Source: Mycolicibacter terrae (GTDB lineage: Bacteria; Actinomycetota; Actinomycetes; Mycobacteriales; Mycobacteriaceae). Taken from it: a stretch of 64,000 bases of DNA. The notes beneath the pieces are model-generated. The model was given only the letters and a program-made list of their open reading frames with translations, was not told the DNA's origin and searched no databases. The stretch's first letter is position 1. Every line of letters begins with the position of its first letter. The DNA is taken from positions 1,674,001 to 1,738,000 of the forward strand of contig NZ_AP022564.1 of NCBI RefSeq assembly GCF_010727125.1, read 5' to 3'. Below, one piece after another: positions 1-8,519 of this stretch. The translations under genes and the position numbers were made by a program.

Positions 1-116
1 GGCCCGCTTTGTTCCAGCCGCTCGGCTATCCGGGCACGCAGGGGGGTGACACCCTCTTCCTCAAGGTCGTAGATCGTCCTGAGGTACATCTCGGTGGTAT
101 CAACCAACTCATTCAT
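1..116 (-). CDS. ideR: Iron-dependent repressor IdeR (5' end only)
   Basis: Only the first 38 codons lie in the window; the rest continues past base 1. The peptide starts [20 protein letters not shown] and runs on through [13 protein letters not shown], the N-terminal winged-helix region of the DtxR/IdeR family. IdeR is an Fe(II)-activated dimeric repressor of siderophore genes and an activator of iron storage in mycobacteria. The ATG at 116 gives the family's usual start. It lies 131 bases downstream of sigB on the same strand, the order I recall for M. tuberculosis. The metal-binding and dimerisation residues are outside the window. Confidence 0.93.
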   Translation of the reverse strand, partial: MNELVDTTEMYLRTIYDLEEEGVTPLRARIAERLEQSG

Positions 117-247
117 TCGGCACCTTCCGTCGCAGCTGAGTCTACTTGGCAGGCCGGTGCGCGGTTAGTGAGCGACGCCGAGTCGACCCAGGCGACAGAT
201 GAGTCCGCCGGGCCACCGCATCGGAGCGGCAGCCCGGCGGAGCCGGG

Positions 248-1213
248 TCAGCTGGCGTAGGAGCGCAGCCGGTCGGCGCGCTCGCCGTGCCGCAGCTTGG
301 CCATCACCTCGCGCTCGATCTGGCGAACCCGCTCGCGGGACAGGCCGAACAGCTTGCCGATCTGGTCCAGCGTGCGTGGCTGCCCGTCGTCGAGGCCGAA
401 CCGCAGCCGGATGACCTGGTGCTCCCGTTCGTCCAGGGTTGCCAGGACGCTGCGGATGTCGGTGTGCAACAGCTCGGAGATCACCGCGTTCTCCGCCGAC
501 ATCGCCTCGGAGTCCTCGATGAAGTCGCCGAGCGGAGCCTCCTCATCGGAGCCGACCGGCATGTCCAGGCTGACCGGGTCGCGACTGTGCTCCAGCAGGT
601 CGTTGATCTTCTCCGCCGGGATACCGGATTCGGCGGCGAGCTCCTCATCGGTGGCCTCGCGGCCGAGCTGCTGGTGCATCTCACGCTTGATCCGTGCCAG
701 CTTGTTGACCTGTTCGACCAAGTGCACCGGCAGCCGGATGGTGCGGCTCTGATCGGCCATTCCGCGGGTGATGGCCTGCCGAATCCACCAGGTCGCGTAG
801 GTGGAGAACTTGAATCCCTTTGCGTAGTCGAATTTCTCCATGGCGCGGATCAGTCCTAGGTTGCCTTCCTGGATCAAGTCCAGCAACGGCATACCGCGGC
901 CGGTGTAGCGCTTGGCCAGTGAGACCACCAGGCGCAGGTTGGCTTCCAGCAGATGCCGGCGGGCGGCTTCGCCGTCGCGGACCACCGCGGCCAGCTCCCG
1001 CTTGCGCTTCTCGCCGAAACGCTTGCGGGTCTCGAGCAGGTGCTTCGCGTAAAGGCCGGCCTCGATGCGTTTGGCGAGCTCCACCTCGTCGGCGGCGTTG
1101 AGTAGTGCGGTCTTGCCGATACCGTTGAGGTACACGCGCACCAGATCTGCGGCTGGACTCTGCGCGTCCAGATCGCGATCGATCCGACTGATGGTGGCAT
1201 CTGCCTTTGCCAT
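248..1213 (-). CDS. sigB: RNA polymerase sigma factor SigB (principal-like, stress)
   Basis: A 321-residue group 2 sigma-70 factor. Region 1.2 is followed by region 2 ([15 protein letters not shown], then the -10-binding [17 protein letters not shown]), region 3 ([20 protein letters not shown]) and region 4 with a helix-turn-helix ending [20 protein letters not shown]. It lacks the long acidic and Lys/Ala-rich N-terminus of SigA, as expected for SigB (about 323 residues). I chose the ATG at 1213 because a GGGAGG Shine-Dalgarno sits just upstream; reading further upstream would add 30 residues that run into the promoter. SigB redirects RNA polymerase under stress and in stationary phase. A SigE/SigH-type promoter precedes it, and ideR follows. 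Confidence 0.97.
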   Translation of the reverse strand: MAKADATISRIDRDLDAQSPAADLVRVYLNGIGKTALLNAADEVELAKRIEAGLYAKHLLETRKRFGEKRKRELAAVVRDGEAARRHLLEANLRLVVSLAKRYTGRGMPLLDLIQEGNLGLIRAMEKFDYAKGFKFSTYATWWIRQAITRGMADQSRTIRLPVHLVEQVNKLARIKREMHQQLGREATDEELAAESGIPAEKINDLLEHSRDPVSLDMPVGSDEEAPLGDFIEDSEAMSAENAVISELLHTDIRSVLATLDEREHQVIRLRFGLDDGQPRTLDQIGKLFGLSRERVRQIEREVMAKLRHGERADRLRSYAS

Positions 1214-1253
1214 TACGGCCTCCCGTTGATCGGCTTCAGCTATCACAGGTGTC

Positions 1254-1280
1254 AACGTTCGACACGGGTGCAGAGTTCCC
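1254..1280 (-). promoter_or_regulatory. Candidate SigE/SigH-type promoter of sigB
   Basis: On the minus strand GGGAACT is followed after exactly 16 bases by CGTT, about 40 bases before the sigB ATG. This fits the mycobacterial ECF pattern GGGAAY-N16/17-CGTT read by SigH and SigE. SigE/SigH control of sigB is established in M. tuberculosis. That this copy is active is inferred from position and match only. Confidence 0.7.
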
Positions 1281-1341
1281 GTCCGATCGGTTTTCCACAC
1301 CACTTGACGTGCGGGAATACGCCGATGACTTTGAGAATGTG

Positions 1342-1797
1342 CTAAGAACCGATACCGTTCGGCGGTTCGCCGGTGGCGTCGCCGCCCGACCGGCCCTGCT
1401 CGGAGCCCGGATCACAGGTAGCCGCTCCGGGTTCGGGGTCCGCAGGCCGCGGATGGTCCAGCGAACGGCGCGGGGCGGTGGGGAACAGCGGCGTGTGGGT
1501 CGGTGCGCCGTCGTAGCGGCGCGGCTCATCGGCGCTGCGCGGCGGCCGGTCATTGGCGATCAGCACCGCCATCCAGGGCAGTGGTATCGAGCCGACCAGG
1601 ATCAGCAGGGAGATCAGGCCGTTGTGCCAGATTCCGTAGGCGATCGCGGCCAGGACCAGTGCCGGCACCCGGAACGCCATCAGCGTCAGGTACTTGCGTA
1701 CCCGTTCGCGGTGCTGCTGTTCAAAGGACGGGGCGGCGGCGGTGATGAGCACCGGCCGACCATCGTCGTCGAAACCCAGCTCGGGGCCGTGCTTCAT
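1342..1797 (-). CDS. DUF3099 membrane protein
   Basis: A 151-residue protein beginning [20 protein letters not shown]. Residues about 40-85 hold two closely spaced hydrophobic segments ([20 protein letters not shown] and [20 protein letters not shown]), followed by a Pro/Arg-rich hydrophilic tail. This is the actinobacterial DUF3099 pattern and the position of Rv2709 next to sigB. The function is unknown; an inner-membrane location is predicted. I chose the ATG at 1797 because the family starts there; an open frame extends upstream but overlaps the divergent DUF3039 gene. Confidence in the family is good; nothing can be said of its role. Confidence 0.88.
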   Translation of the reverse strand: MKHGPELGFDDDGRPVLITAAAPSFEQQHRERVRKYLTLMAFRVPALVLAAIAYGIWHNGLISLLILVGSIPLPWMAVLIANDRPPRSADEPRRYDGAPTHTPLFPTAPRRSLDHPRPADPEPGAATCDPGSEQGRSGGDATGEPPNGIGS

Positions 1798-1875
1798 CAC
1801 TCCACTGTCCCACACGCAACGGTGTCGCGGCAGAAGGGGTTTTAAGATCCGTCGAGTTCTGGGCACAATGGACAG

Positions 1876-2121
1876 ATGGCCATACAGACCGACACCCTCG
1901 AGCGCACCGATGCCGAGGAACGCGTCGATGACGGGACCGGCGACGACACCCCGAAGTTCTTCCACTACGTCAAGAAGGACAAGATCGCCGAGAGCGCGGT
2001 CATGGGCACTCACGTCGTGGCCCTGTGCGGTGAGGTGTTCCCGGTGACCAAGTCGGCGAAGCCGGGCTCGCCGGTCTGCCCGGACTGCAAGCGGATCTAC
2101 GCGACCCTCAAGAAGAGCTGA
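1876..2121 (+). CDS. DUF3039 small zinc-ribbon-like protein
   Basis: An 81-residue cytoplasmic protein. After an acidic N-terminus it carries the conserved DUF3039 core: FFHYVKKDKI, then VVALCGEVFPV and GSPVCPDCKRIY. The Cys and CPDC residues suggest a small metal-binding site, though this is inference. It is divergent from the DUF3099 gene and convergent with the YihY-family gene, the arrangement I recall for Rv2707-Rv2709. A TAAGAT sequence about 30 bases upstream of the ATG could be a -10 element. The function is unknown. Confidence 0.9.
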   Translation: MAIQTDTLERTDAEERVDDGTGDDTPKFFHYVKKDKIAESAVMGTHVVALCGEVFPVTKSAKPGSPVCPDCKRIYATLKKS

Positions 2122-2130
2122 CCGGGTCGC

Positions 2131-3066
2131 TCAAGAAGGTCCGTCGGGGCCGGCTCGTCCCGTCCGGGACACCACCCAGTTGCGCAGCTGGCGTAGGTGG
2201 GTGGGCTGTGCCGGCCACTCCTCCTGAACGGCGGCGTTGAGCTCGGCGCCCAGCATGATGGCGAAGCCGAGCAGAAACGCGAACAGCAGGAAGGCGATCG
2301 GGGTCGCCAGCGCACCGTAGGTATAGCCGGTGCTGGTGATGTAGCGCAGGTAGACCCGCAGGCCCAGCGTGGCCACGACGAACACGGTGGTGGCCAGCAC
2401 CGCACCGATCACCAGCCGGTGTGAGGGCAGGGGCTTGGGCAGCGACACCCGGTAGAGCACCGTCACGGCCAGCAGCAGCCCCAACACCAACATCGGGTAA
2501 TAACCGAACCGCAGCAGGTCCGTCCACCGGTCGGGAAGGTGTTCGGCCACGGCGTGCGGGCCCAGCGCGGCGAACGGTGCCGCGGCGACGGCGATCACCA
2601 GCATCGCCACATACAGCCCCAGCGCGAAGAACCGTTGGCGCACGGGGTGGCGCAGCGGGGTCTGATCGTGCGCCTCGACCACCGAGTCGACGAACGCCGA
2701 GATCGCCGAGGAGCCGGCCCACAGCGAAATCACGAAACCCAGTGAGACCACCTCGCCGCGCGCATTGGAGATGATGTCTCGCACGGTGGGTTCGATGATC
2801 TCGACCACGACGTTCTTCGAGAAGAAGCTGCTCGCCATACTGATCAGCCGGTTCTGGATGGTCGCCAGCGTGTCCGGGCCGAACAGCGGTGCCACGTAAG
2901 ACAGGCTGCCCAGCATCCCGAGCAGCAGCGGTGGCAGTGACAGCACCGACCAGAACCCGGCCTGTGCCGACTCGGCGAAGATCGAATCGTCCCAGCTCTT
3001 GGCCAAGGTCCGGCGGGCGATGCGCAGCAGGTGATGTCGGGAGGCTCGGGGGATCTGGTCAGTCAT
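2131..3066 (-). CDS. YihY/BrkB family membrane protein
   Basis: A 311-residue polytopic membrane protein of the YihY/BrkB family. A short basic cytosolic N-terminus (RASRHHLLRIARRTLAKSWDD) leads into about six hydrophobic segments, including FWSVLSLPPLLLGMLGSLSY, VSLGFVISLWAGSSAISAFV and LATPIAFLLFAFLLGFAIML. The family motif region YTYGALATPIAFLLFAFLLG and the following LGAELNAAVQEEW are present near the C-terminus. The family was once called ribonuclease BN, but that assignment does not hold; its transport or structural role is unsettled. It is convergent with the DUF3039 gene, 9 bases apart. Confidence 0.92.
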   Translation of the reverse strand: MTDQIPRASRHHLLRIARRTLAKSWDDSIFAESAQAGFWSVLSLPPLLLGMLGSLSYVAPLFGPDTLATIQNRLISMASSFFSKNVVVEIIEPTVRDIISNARGEVVSLGFVISLWAGSSAISAFVDSVVEAHDQTPLRHPVRQRFFALGLYVAMLVIAVAAAPFAALGPHAVAEHLPDRWTDLLRFGYYPMLVLGLLLAVTVLYRVSLPKPLPSHRLVIGAVLATTVFVVATLGLRVYLRYITSTGYTYGALATPIAFLLFAFLLGFAIMLGAELNAAVQEEWPAQPTHLRQLRNWVVSRTGRAGPDGPS

Positions 3067-3142
3067 GACCAGCCCAGCATTCCTGACGCGTGGTGCTACT
3101 GCACAATTCCCGCTGTTGCGGCGTGTTGCGCGCGGGTTCTGG

Positions 3143-3337
3143 TTACGCCTCGTCCGCAGCGCTGACCTGTAGCACGGCGGCCAGCTCGATCAGCTTGGCT
3201 TCGTGCTCGTTGGCGTGGTGCTGGCAGAAGAGCAGCTCGGCTCCGGAGGGCAGCGTGGCTCGTACGCGGGCGGCGGCACCGCACCGGTCGCATCGATCAG
3301 CCCGAGTCAGTTCGGGACTGGTCAGAGTCGCGTTCAT
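3143..3337 (-). CDS. Small Cys/His-rich conserved protein (DUF7455-like)
   Basis: A 64-residue protein with a clear metal-binding pattern: DRCDRCGAAARVRA, then LLFCQHHANEHEAKL. The CxxC plus C-Q-H-H could coordinate one zinc. Proteins of this type are widespread in actinobacteria and often lie near sigA/sigB; I believe they are now called DUF7455, but cannot check that name here. No membrane segment or signal peptide is seen. It lies alone between the YihY gene (upstream of that gene's start on the same strand) and the DUF952 gene. The function is unknown. Confidence 0.8.
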   Translation of the reverse strand: MNATLTSPELTRADRCDRCGAAARVRATLPSGAELLFCQHHANEHEAKLIELAAVLQVSAADEA

Positions 3338-3453
3338 GGGCTCCTCCGTTCTCGCGGGTCTGTCAAGTGTGTCAGACGCTCGGGCGTTCGGCGTTGTTCC
3401 CGGCTTCGGCTGTGTCGTGTCTCACCCTCGCGCGCTGAGGCAGGATCGAAGGC

Positions 3454-3807
3454 GTGAAGCACGCCGATGGGTTCGTTCACCTCTGCAGCGATCGGGAATG
3501 GGCGAGTGCGCAGGCGTCGGGTGCGCTGCGTCCGGAGTCGTTGAACAGGGTGGGCTTCGTGCATCTGTCGACGCCGCAGCAGGTCCATCTGCCCGCCAAT
3601 CGGCTCTACCGGGGCCGCACAGATCTGGTGTTGCTGCAGGTGGACCCGGCCAAGGTGGGTGCGCCGGTGCGTTGGGAGCCGGGCGTGCCCGGCGATCCGG
3701 AGTCGATGCTTTTCCCGCACCTGTACGGGCCGTTGCCCGTCAGCGCGGTAATCGGTGTCACGCCGTATCGGCCGGGCCCGGACGGCGGGTTCGCCGTGGC
3801 CGATTGA
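3454..3807 (+). CDS. DUF952 domain protein
   Basis: A 117-residue cytosolic protein matching DUF952 throughout. It shows the typical FVHLCSDREWASAQASG start, the second FVHLSTPQQV element, LVLLQVDPAKV, and the C-terminal FPHLYGPLPVSAVIGV. The fold is related to glutathione S-transferase-like or ADP-ribosylation-related small domains, but no activity is established. I used the GTG at 3454. Its last 50 bases overlap, in antiparallel, the end of a small minus-strand gene. Confidence 0.88.
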   Translation: MKHADGFVHLCSDREWASAQASGALRPESLNRVGFVHLSTPQQVHLPANRLYRGRTDLVLLQVDPAKVGAPVRWEPGVPGDPESMLFPHLYGPLPVSAVIGVTPYRPGPDGGFAVAD

Positions 3808-4045
3808 GGTCGATCGGGGTGGTGGGTTTGGCCGCTGACACCCGGGTGAGTTCGCTACGGGCGAACACGGTTTGAGCCTTGTTGATCAGCACGGCCGGCA
3901 CTCGCGGCCACGCGGCGGCGACGGCGTTGACGGCGTCGAGCACCGCGGGATCCAGGCCGGCATCGGCCGGCGCCGGGTGACCGTGGGACACCGCGCGCTT
4001 GAGCAGCGCGGTGAAAGTCTGCGACGACGCGGCATCGGGGGGCAT
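3758..4045 (-). CDS. Small hypothetical protein
   Basis: A 95-residue reading frame from ATG 4045 (MPPDAASSQTFTALLKRAVS). The middle looks like a normal soluble fold (LDPAVLDAVNAVAAAWPRVP, then VLINKAQTVFARSELTRVS) and the last 25 residues are basic and Pro-rich. An AGGAT sequence about 10 bases upstream could serve as ribosome-binding site. The 3' end overlaps the DUF952 gene by 50 bases on the opposite strand. I do not recognise the family. It fills the gap before the methyltransferase gene, where M. tuberculosis has a RidA-family gene that I do not see here. It may be a real short gene; the tail alone could be non-coding. Confidence 0.5.
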   Translation of the reverse strand: MPPDAASSQTFTALLKRAVSHGHPAPADAGLDPAVLDAVNAVAAAWPRVPAVLINKAQTVFARSELTRVSAAKPTTPIDLNRPRRTRRPGPADTA

Positions 4046-4084
4046 GGTCGGCGATCCTACGCGGCGGCGCACCCGGCCGGCGGT

Positions 4085-5161
4085 CTAGACCGGCCGGGCC
4101 TCGATGATCGCGATCGGGCTCGTGGTGGGCACCACGCGCTGCAGCCGGAATCCCGCCCGGGACAGCAGCTCGGCGTATTCGCGTTGGGTGCGTTCCTGTC
4201 CGCCGGCGGCAACCAGCATCTCCAGGTCGAGCACCAGCCCCAGGTGGGCGGGCGCGCCCTCGGGCAGCACCATCTCGAACAGCAGCACCTTGCCGCCGGG
4301 AGCGATGGCGGCCCGGACATTGCGCAGAATCGTCAAGGACTGTTCGTCGTCCCAATCGTGGATGACGGTCTTGAGCAGATAGGTGTCGCCGCCGGTGGGG
4401 ACAGAGTCGAAGAACGACCCACCCGTCAGATCGCAGCGCGACGCCACGTCCGCCAGCGTCGCGCCGGCGCCGGCGACCACCTGCGGCAGGTCGAACAGCA
4501 CGCCCCGAGCGTCCGGCGCCTTACGCAGCACCGCGGCCAGCAGTGCGCCATGTCCGCCACCCACATCCACGATCAGCTTGCTGTTGCTGAAATCGTATGC
4601 GGGAACGGCACTTTCGATAGAGACGGCGGAAGCTCCCGTCATGGCGTCGTTGAAGACCTGCGCCAGTTCAGGGTCGGTGTCGGTGTAGTCGAAGAAGGAC
4701 ATTCCGCGAACCTTGCTGACGGCGGTCTCGCCCGTCCGTACGGAGTGCTCCAGGTTCGACCAGTGTTCCCGGTGCGCCGGGTGGCCGACGAAGGCGAGCA
4801 TCGGGGCAACACTGTTGGGATTGTCTGAGACCAGAGCGCGCCCGGTGCGGGTCAAGGCGAAGCGGCCATCGCGGCGCAGTTTCAGCACCGAGTGGCTGGC
4901 GAGTGCTCGCATCAGCCGGTACGTGGCGCGAGGGTCGGTGCCCACTCGATGGGCGATCTCCTCGGCGGTCTGCGGGCCGTCACTGAGCGCATCGGCGATG
5001 CCGAGTCGCACCGCGGCAGCGAGCGCCTGGGTCAGCCATCCGCCGAAGCCCAGCTCGAGGATGGCCACGGGGGCGGGGACGGTGGCCTGGCGCAGCCGCT
5101 GCAGGCCACCACGAAACGCGTTGACGGCACTGAGAACTGCGGCCGGGGGAGTTTTGGCCAT
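4085..5161 (-). CDS. Class I SAM-dependent O-methyltransferase
   Basis: A 358-residue enzyme of the plant-type/bacterial O-methyltransferase family 2 (acetylserotonin and hydroxyneurosporene O-methyltransferase relatives). Residues about 40-110 form a winged-helix dimerisation domain (ALSDGPQTAEEIAHRVGTDP). The SAM-binding glycine motif is LIVDVGGGHGALLAAVLRKA. LLKTVIHDWDDEQSLTILRN contains the family's His-Asp pair, with the catalytic base expected at that His. The C-terminal EMVLPEGAPAHLGLVLDLEM is typical of the fold. The substrate is not predictable; a small hydroxylated aromatic or polyketide is likely. It ends the sigA-side cluster, 11 bases downstream of the sigA stop, so cotranscription with sigA is possible. 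Confidence 0.88.
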   Translation of the reverse strand: MAKTPPAAVLSAVNAFRGGLQRLRQATVPAPVAILELGFGGWLTQALAAAVRLGIADALSDGPQTAEEIAHRVGTDPRATYRLMRALASHSVLKLRRDGRFALTRTGRALVSDNPNSVAPMLAFVGHPAHREHWSNLEHSVRTGETAVSKVRGMSFFDYTDTDPELAQVFNDAMTGASAVSIESAVPAYDFSNSKLIVDVGGGHGALLAAVLRKAPDARGVLFDLPQVVAGAGATLADVASRCDLTGGSFFDSVPTGGDTYLLKTVIHDWDDEQSLTILRNVRAAIAPGGKVLLFEMVLPEGAPAHLGLVLDLEMLVAAGGQERTQREYAELLSRAGFRLQRVVPTTSPIAIIEARPV

Positions 5162-5172
5162 ATCGGTGCGCG

Positions 5173-6675
5173 CTAGTCGAGGTAGTCGCGCAGGACCTGA
5201 GAGCGACTGGGGTGACGCAACTTCGACATCGTCTTCGACTCGATCTGACGGATGCGCTCGCGGGTGACGCCGTAGACCTGGCCGATCTCGTCAAGTGTGC
5301 GGGGCTGGCCGTCGGTGAGCCCGAACCGCAGTCGCACCACACCGGCTTCACGCTCCGAGAGCGTCTCGAGCACCGACTGCAGCTGATCCTGCAACAGGGT
5401 GAACGAGACGGCGTCCACGGCTACTACCGCCTCGGAGTCCTCGATGAAGTCGCCGAGCTGGGAGTCGCCCTCGTCGCCGATGGTCTGGTCCAGCGAGATC
5501 GGCTCCCGGGCGTACTGCTGGATCTCCAGCACCTTCTCCGGGGTGATGTCCATCTCCCGGGCGAGTTCCTCGGGGGTGGGTTCGCGGCCCAGGTCCTGCA
5601 GCAGCTCGCGCTGGATGCGGCCGAGCTTGTTGATCACCTCGACCATGTGCACCGGGATGCGGATGGTGCGTGCTTGGTCGGCCATGGCGCGGGTGATGGC
5701 CTGGCGGATCCACCAGGTGGCGTACGTGGAGAACTTGTAGCCCTTGGTGTAGTCGAACTTCTCCACGGCGCGGATCAGACCGAGGTTGCCTTCCTGGATC
5801 AGGTCCAGAAACGCCATCCCGCGGCCGGTGTAACGCTTGGCCAGCGAGACCACCAGCCGCAGGTTGGCCTCCAGCAGGTGGTTCTTGGCCCGGTCGCCGT
5901 CCCGGCAGATCCACGCCATGTCGCGCCGGTAGGCGACGGCCAGCTTCTCGCCCTTCTCGGTGTGCTCGGCCATCTTCTGGGTGGCGAACAGGCCGGCCTC
6001 GATCCGCTTGGCCAGCTCGACTTCCTCTTCGGCGTTGAGCAGCGCCACCTTGCCGATCTGCTTGAGGTAGGCGCGCACCGAGTCGGCCGAAGCGGTGAGC
6101 TCGGCGTCCTTGCGGGCCTGGCGCAGCGCTTCGGACTCCTCCTCGTCCCAGACGAAATCGCCTGAGGCCTTGTCCTTCTCGGAGGGCTCGGTGATCTCGT
6201 CCTCATCCTCGGCGGCCCCCTCGGTGGCCGCCGCGGCGGTGGCCGGGGCCTCGCCGTCGGCATCCACCACCGCGTCGGCCCCCAGGTCGTCCAGGCTCAG
6301 GTCGGCGTCGTCGATGTCGTCCTCACCGGGCTCACCGTCCAGCTCGGCATCGGTGTCCAGATCCTCGGCGGCAAGATCGAGGTCGGCGTTCTTGGCGCCT
6401 TTGGTGGCGGCGGCCTTCTTGGCCGGGCCGCGGGTCGACCGGGTCTTGGGTTTGGTGGCGCCGTCGTCGGTGCTCTTGGCGGCGGCGCTCTTGGCCGCCG
6501 GGCGGGCCGTCGTCTTGGCGGCCTTCTTGGCCGGGGCGGCCTTGGTGACGGCGCGTTTGGCCGGGCTCTTGGTGGCGGCCTTGGCAGCCGACTTGGCGGG
6601 CGCCTTGGCGGGCGCCTTGGTGGCACTCCGCTTCTTCGGCTCCTCAGTCGCCGGCTTTGCCTTGCTCGCTGCCAC
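5173..6675 (-). CDS. sigA: Primary RNA polymerase sigma factor SigA
   Basis: A 500-residue group 1 sigma-70 factor for housekeeping transcription. Residues 1-100 are an Ala/Lys/Pro-rich low-complexity stretch and about 100-170 an acidic stretch, both typical of mycobacterial SigA. Then come region 1.2 ([20 protein letters not shown]), region 2 ([20 protein letters not shown]), region 3 ([20 protein letters not shown]) and region 4 ([20 protein letters not shown]), ending RDYLD. I chose the GTG at 6675: AAGGGG lies a few bases upstream, and the peptide [15 protein letters not shown] fits the family N-terminus. An ATG at 6723 would add 16 residues and is less likely. An inverted repeat sits about 85 bases upstream. 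Confidence 0.97.
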   Translation of the reverse strand: MAASKAKPATEEPKKRSATKAPAKAPAKSAAKAATKSPAKRAVTKAAPAKKAAKTTARPAAKSAAAKSTDDGATKPKTRSTRGPAKKAAATKGAKNADLDLAAEDLDTDAELDGEPGEDDIDDADLSLDDLGADAVVDADGEAPATAAAATEGAAEDEDEITEPSEKDKASGDFVWDEEESEALRQARKDAELTASADSVRAYLKQIGKVALLNAEEEVELAKRIEAGLFATQKMAEHTEKGEKLAVAYRRDMAWICRDGDRAKNHLLEANLRLVVSLAKRYTGRGMAFLDLIQEGNLGLIRAVEKFDYTKGYKFSTYATWWIRQAITRAMADQARTIRIPVHMVEVINKLGRIQRELLQDLGREPTPEELAREMDITPEKVLEIQQYAREPISLDQTIGDEGDSQLGDFIEDSEAVVAVDAVSFTLLQDQLQSVLETLSEREAGVVRLRFGLTDGQPRTLDEIGQVYGVTRERIRQIESKTMSKLRHPSRSQVLRDYLD

Positions 6676-6760
6676 GTCCACCCCTTCGGTCGGACTGACT
6701 TTCGGTCGCAGGGCCGTGCGCAACCGAAAGTGTCGGGTTATGTCGAATGTGGCTCTATAT

Positions 6761-6777
6761 CAGTTGGTGATCAACTG
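6761..6777. promoter_or_regulatory. Inverted repeat upstream of sigA
   Basis: CAGTTG and CAACTG form a perfect 6-bp inverted repeat around the 5-base spacer GTGAT. It lies in the 184-base gap between sigA and ppgK, about 85 bases before the sigA start. The surrounding bases are AT-rich for this genome (CTATAT next to it), as expected in a promoter. It could be an operator or overlap a -10 element. There is no known factor I can match to it. Confidence 0.3.
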
Positions 6778-6859
6778 GGATAGTCGCCGCTATGGGTTAG
6801 GCGGCCGCCGCGGACCATTGTAACGACAGTCGGCGGCAGCAATCGCCGAGCGGGCGGAT

Positions 6860-7675
6860 TCAGCGGGTGACGTCGGTGGCCGAGGCCATCGCGGCCCCGA
6901 CGATTCCCGCGGTGTTCTGCAGGGTGGCGGCGACGACCGGAGTCCGGTTGCCCAGCAGCGGCACCCATTCGTCGGCTTTGCGACTGATGCCGCCGCCGAC
7001 GATGATCAGGTCCGGACAGAGTGCGTTTTCGATGGCCACCAGCACCTTGGTCACCTGCTTGGACCATTTCTTCATGCTCCAGTTCTTGCGCTCCTTGACC
7101 GACGCGGCGGCCCGGTGCTCGGCTTCCTTGCCGCCGACGTCGATATGTCCGAGCTCGGTGTTGGGCAGCAGCTTTCCGTTGTGGATCACCGCCGAGCCGA
7201 TCCCGGTGCCGAATGTGAGCAACACGACGACGCCGGTGTTGTCCTTGCCGGCTCCGAAGCGCTCCTCGGCCAGTCCGGCGGCGTCGGCGTCGTTGAGGAT
7301 GACGACGGGCTGGCCGTCGAGTGCGGCCGCGATCGCCGACCGGGCGTTCACCCCGATCCAGGACTTGTCGACGTTGGCGGCGGTCCGCACGACGCCGTCG
7401 ATCACCACGCCGGGATAGGTGACTCCCAGCGGGCCGGTCCAGCCGAAGTGCCGGACCACCGCGGCGACGGTCTCGGCGACCGCAGCCGGTGTCGCAGGGC
7501 TCGGCGTGGGCAGCTTGAACCGCTCGCCGATCAGCGCGCCGGTGTCGAGATCCACCACACCGCCCTTGATGCCGCTGCCGCCGACGTCGACGCCGAACCC
7601 CCGCCGCGGCGCCCTGGTGTCGCCGGCCCCACGAGTGGACGCCCCGGTCGAATCGGTCGGCTCAGTGCCGGTCAT
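6860..7675 (-). CDS. ppgK: Polyphosphate glucokinase
   Basis: A 271-residue ROK-family sugar kinase that phosphorylates glucose using inorganic polyphosphate or ATP. Visible motifs are phosphate-1 [20 protein letters not shown], the glucose-binding [18 protein letters not shown], phosphate-2 [13 protein letters not shown], and [30 protein letters not shown] is the region shared with mycobacterial PpgK proteins that links to polyphosphate use. The C-terminal [16 protein letters not shown] is the adenosine region. It lies directly upstream of sigA on the same strand, as in M. tuberculosis. Cei follows on its upstream side with only 24 bases between them. Confidence 0.95.
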   Translation of the reverse strand: MTGTEPTDSTGASTRGAGDTRAPRRGFGVDVGGSGIKGGVVDLDTGALIGERFKLPTPSPATPAAVAETVAAVVRHFGWTGPLGVTYPGVVIDGVVRTAANVDKSWIGVNARSAIAAALDGQPVVILNDADAAGLAEERFGAGKDNTGVVVLLTFGTGIGSAVIHNGKLLPNTELGHIDVGGKEAEHRAAASVKERKNWSMKKWSKQVTKVLVAIENALCPDLIIVGGGISRKADEWVPLLGNRTPVVAATLQNTAGIVGAAMASATDVTR

Positions 7676-7699
7676 GCATCTTCCCTTCCGGGTCGGTGG

Positions 7700-8350
7700 T
7701 CAGCAGGTGCCGGAATGGATCTTGGTCAGCAGCGCCGGGTCGGGCAGTCCGGTGGCGTCCGGACGGAGCCCGGCCAGAGCCGCTTCGATGTCGTCGCTGT
7801 GGGCCAGGCTGACGAAGTCGCTTCCGACCGCCAGGTCGACGGAGTCGTCCGGGCGGTCGTCGCGGAACAGCTCGGTGCACGGGGCGACCAGCCAGAGGGC
7901 GGCCGCGGCGGCCCGTCCCGCCTCACCGAAGCGGATCTGGCCCTGGCAGTCCAGCCGGCCGTTGGCATAGACCGGGTCGTTGGCGGCGGTCGGCTGGGCG
8001 AACCCGTCGTCGCGAAGGGCGTCGGCGACGTCGGCGGCCTGCCCGGCCCGGCCGCTGGCGTTGAGGACGCGGGCCTTGATGTCGGCCAGTTTGGCCGGGA
8101 TGGTGGCGACCATCGCGGCGCGCGGCACCTGGGTGCCGAGCCGCGGCTGGTCGGGCTCGGTGGGCGAAGGCGGGGCGTTGCACACCGCGACTTCGTGGAC
8201 GTCGGCCGGTCGGGTCAGTGCCACCCCCCACGCCACAGCGGTCAGCAGTGCCAGCGCGGCCAGGGCGTAGGCGGCGGGTCTATAGTTACGCCGCCGGAAC
8301 GGCAGACCATGCTTGTCGAACTCGGTGCCGGAAGTGATTTGCGCGACCAC
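7700..8350 (-). CDS. cei: Envelope integrity protein Cei (LytR C-terminal type)
   Basis: A 216-residue protein with a short cytosolic N-terminus (HGLPFRRRNYRP), one membrane helix (AAYALAALALLTAVAWGVAL) and an exported domain. The domain resembles the LytR C-terminal fold, with KARVLNASGRAGQAADVADA as its signature helix-strand unit and a Cys pair nearby (RLDCQGQI, VAPCTELF). The M. tuberculosis protein at this position (Rv2700) is needed for cell-envelope integrity and virulence. The start is a GTG at 8350. In M. tuberculosis I recall suhB between this gene and ppgK; there is no room for it here. It is divergent from the DUF4193 gene across a 169-base regulatory gap holding a CRP-type site. 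Confidence 0.87.
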   Translation of the reverse strand: MVAQITSGTEFDKHGLPFRRRNYRPAAYALAALALLTAVAWGVALTRPADVHEVAVCNAPPSPTEPDQPRLGTQVPRAAMVATIPAKLADIKARVLNASGRAGQAADVADALRDDGFAQPTAANDPVYANGRLDCQGQIRFGEAGRAAAAALWLVAPCTELFRDDRPDDSVDLAVGSDFVSLAHSDDIEAALAGLRPDATGLPDPALLTKIHSGTC

Positions 8351-8403
8351 GTACGCACTCTAGAGGGCGCGCGAGCGAGCGATCACCGTGGTCAGGAAGA
8401 TAA

Positions 8404-8419
8404 TGTGACGCAAATCACA
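8404..8419. promoter_or_regulatory. CRP-type binding site
   Basis: TGTGA-CGCAAA-TCACA is a perfect match to the CRP family palindrome TGTGA-N6-TCACA. It lies in the divergent gap between cei (starts 8350) and the DUF4193 gene (starts 8520), 54 bases from the cei start and 101 bases from the other. Mycobacteria carry a cAMP-responsive CRP (Rv3676) that uses this consensus. Which of the two genes it controls, and in which direction, is not visible. Confidence 0.72.
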
Positions 8420-8519
8420 GTTGATCTGAGCGGGATCCGGGCACGAATCATTTGGTGGATGCGTTCGACGCTGGTACAAAGCTCGCGCAGGGTTACGAGG
8501 GGACTGAGGGGAGAAGACG

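Noticed and set aside
5212..6165. Long open frame on the plus strand across sigA
   Set aside because: It is antisense to the well-conserved sigA coding region and has no motif; high GC keeps such frames open.
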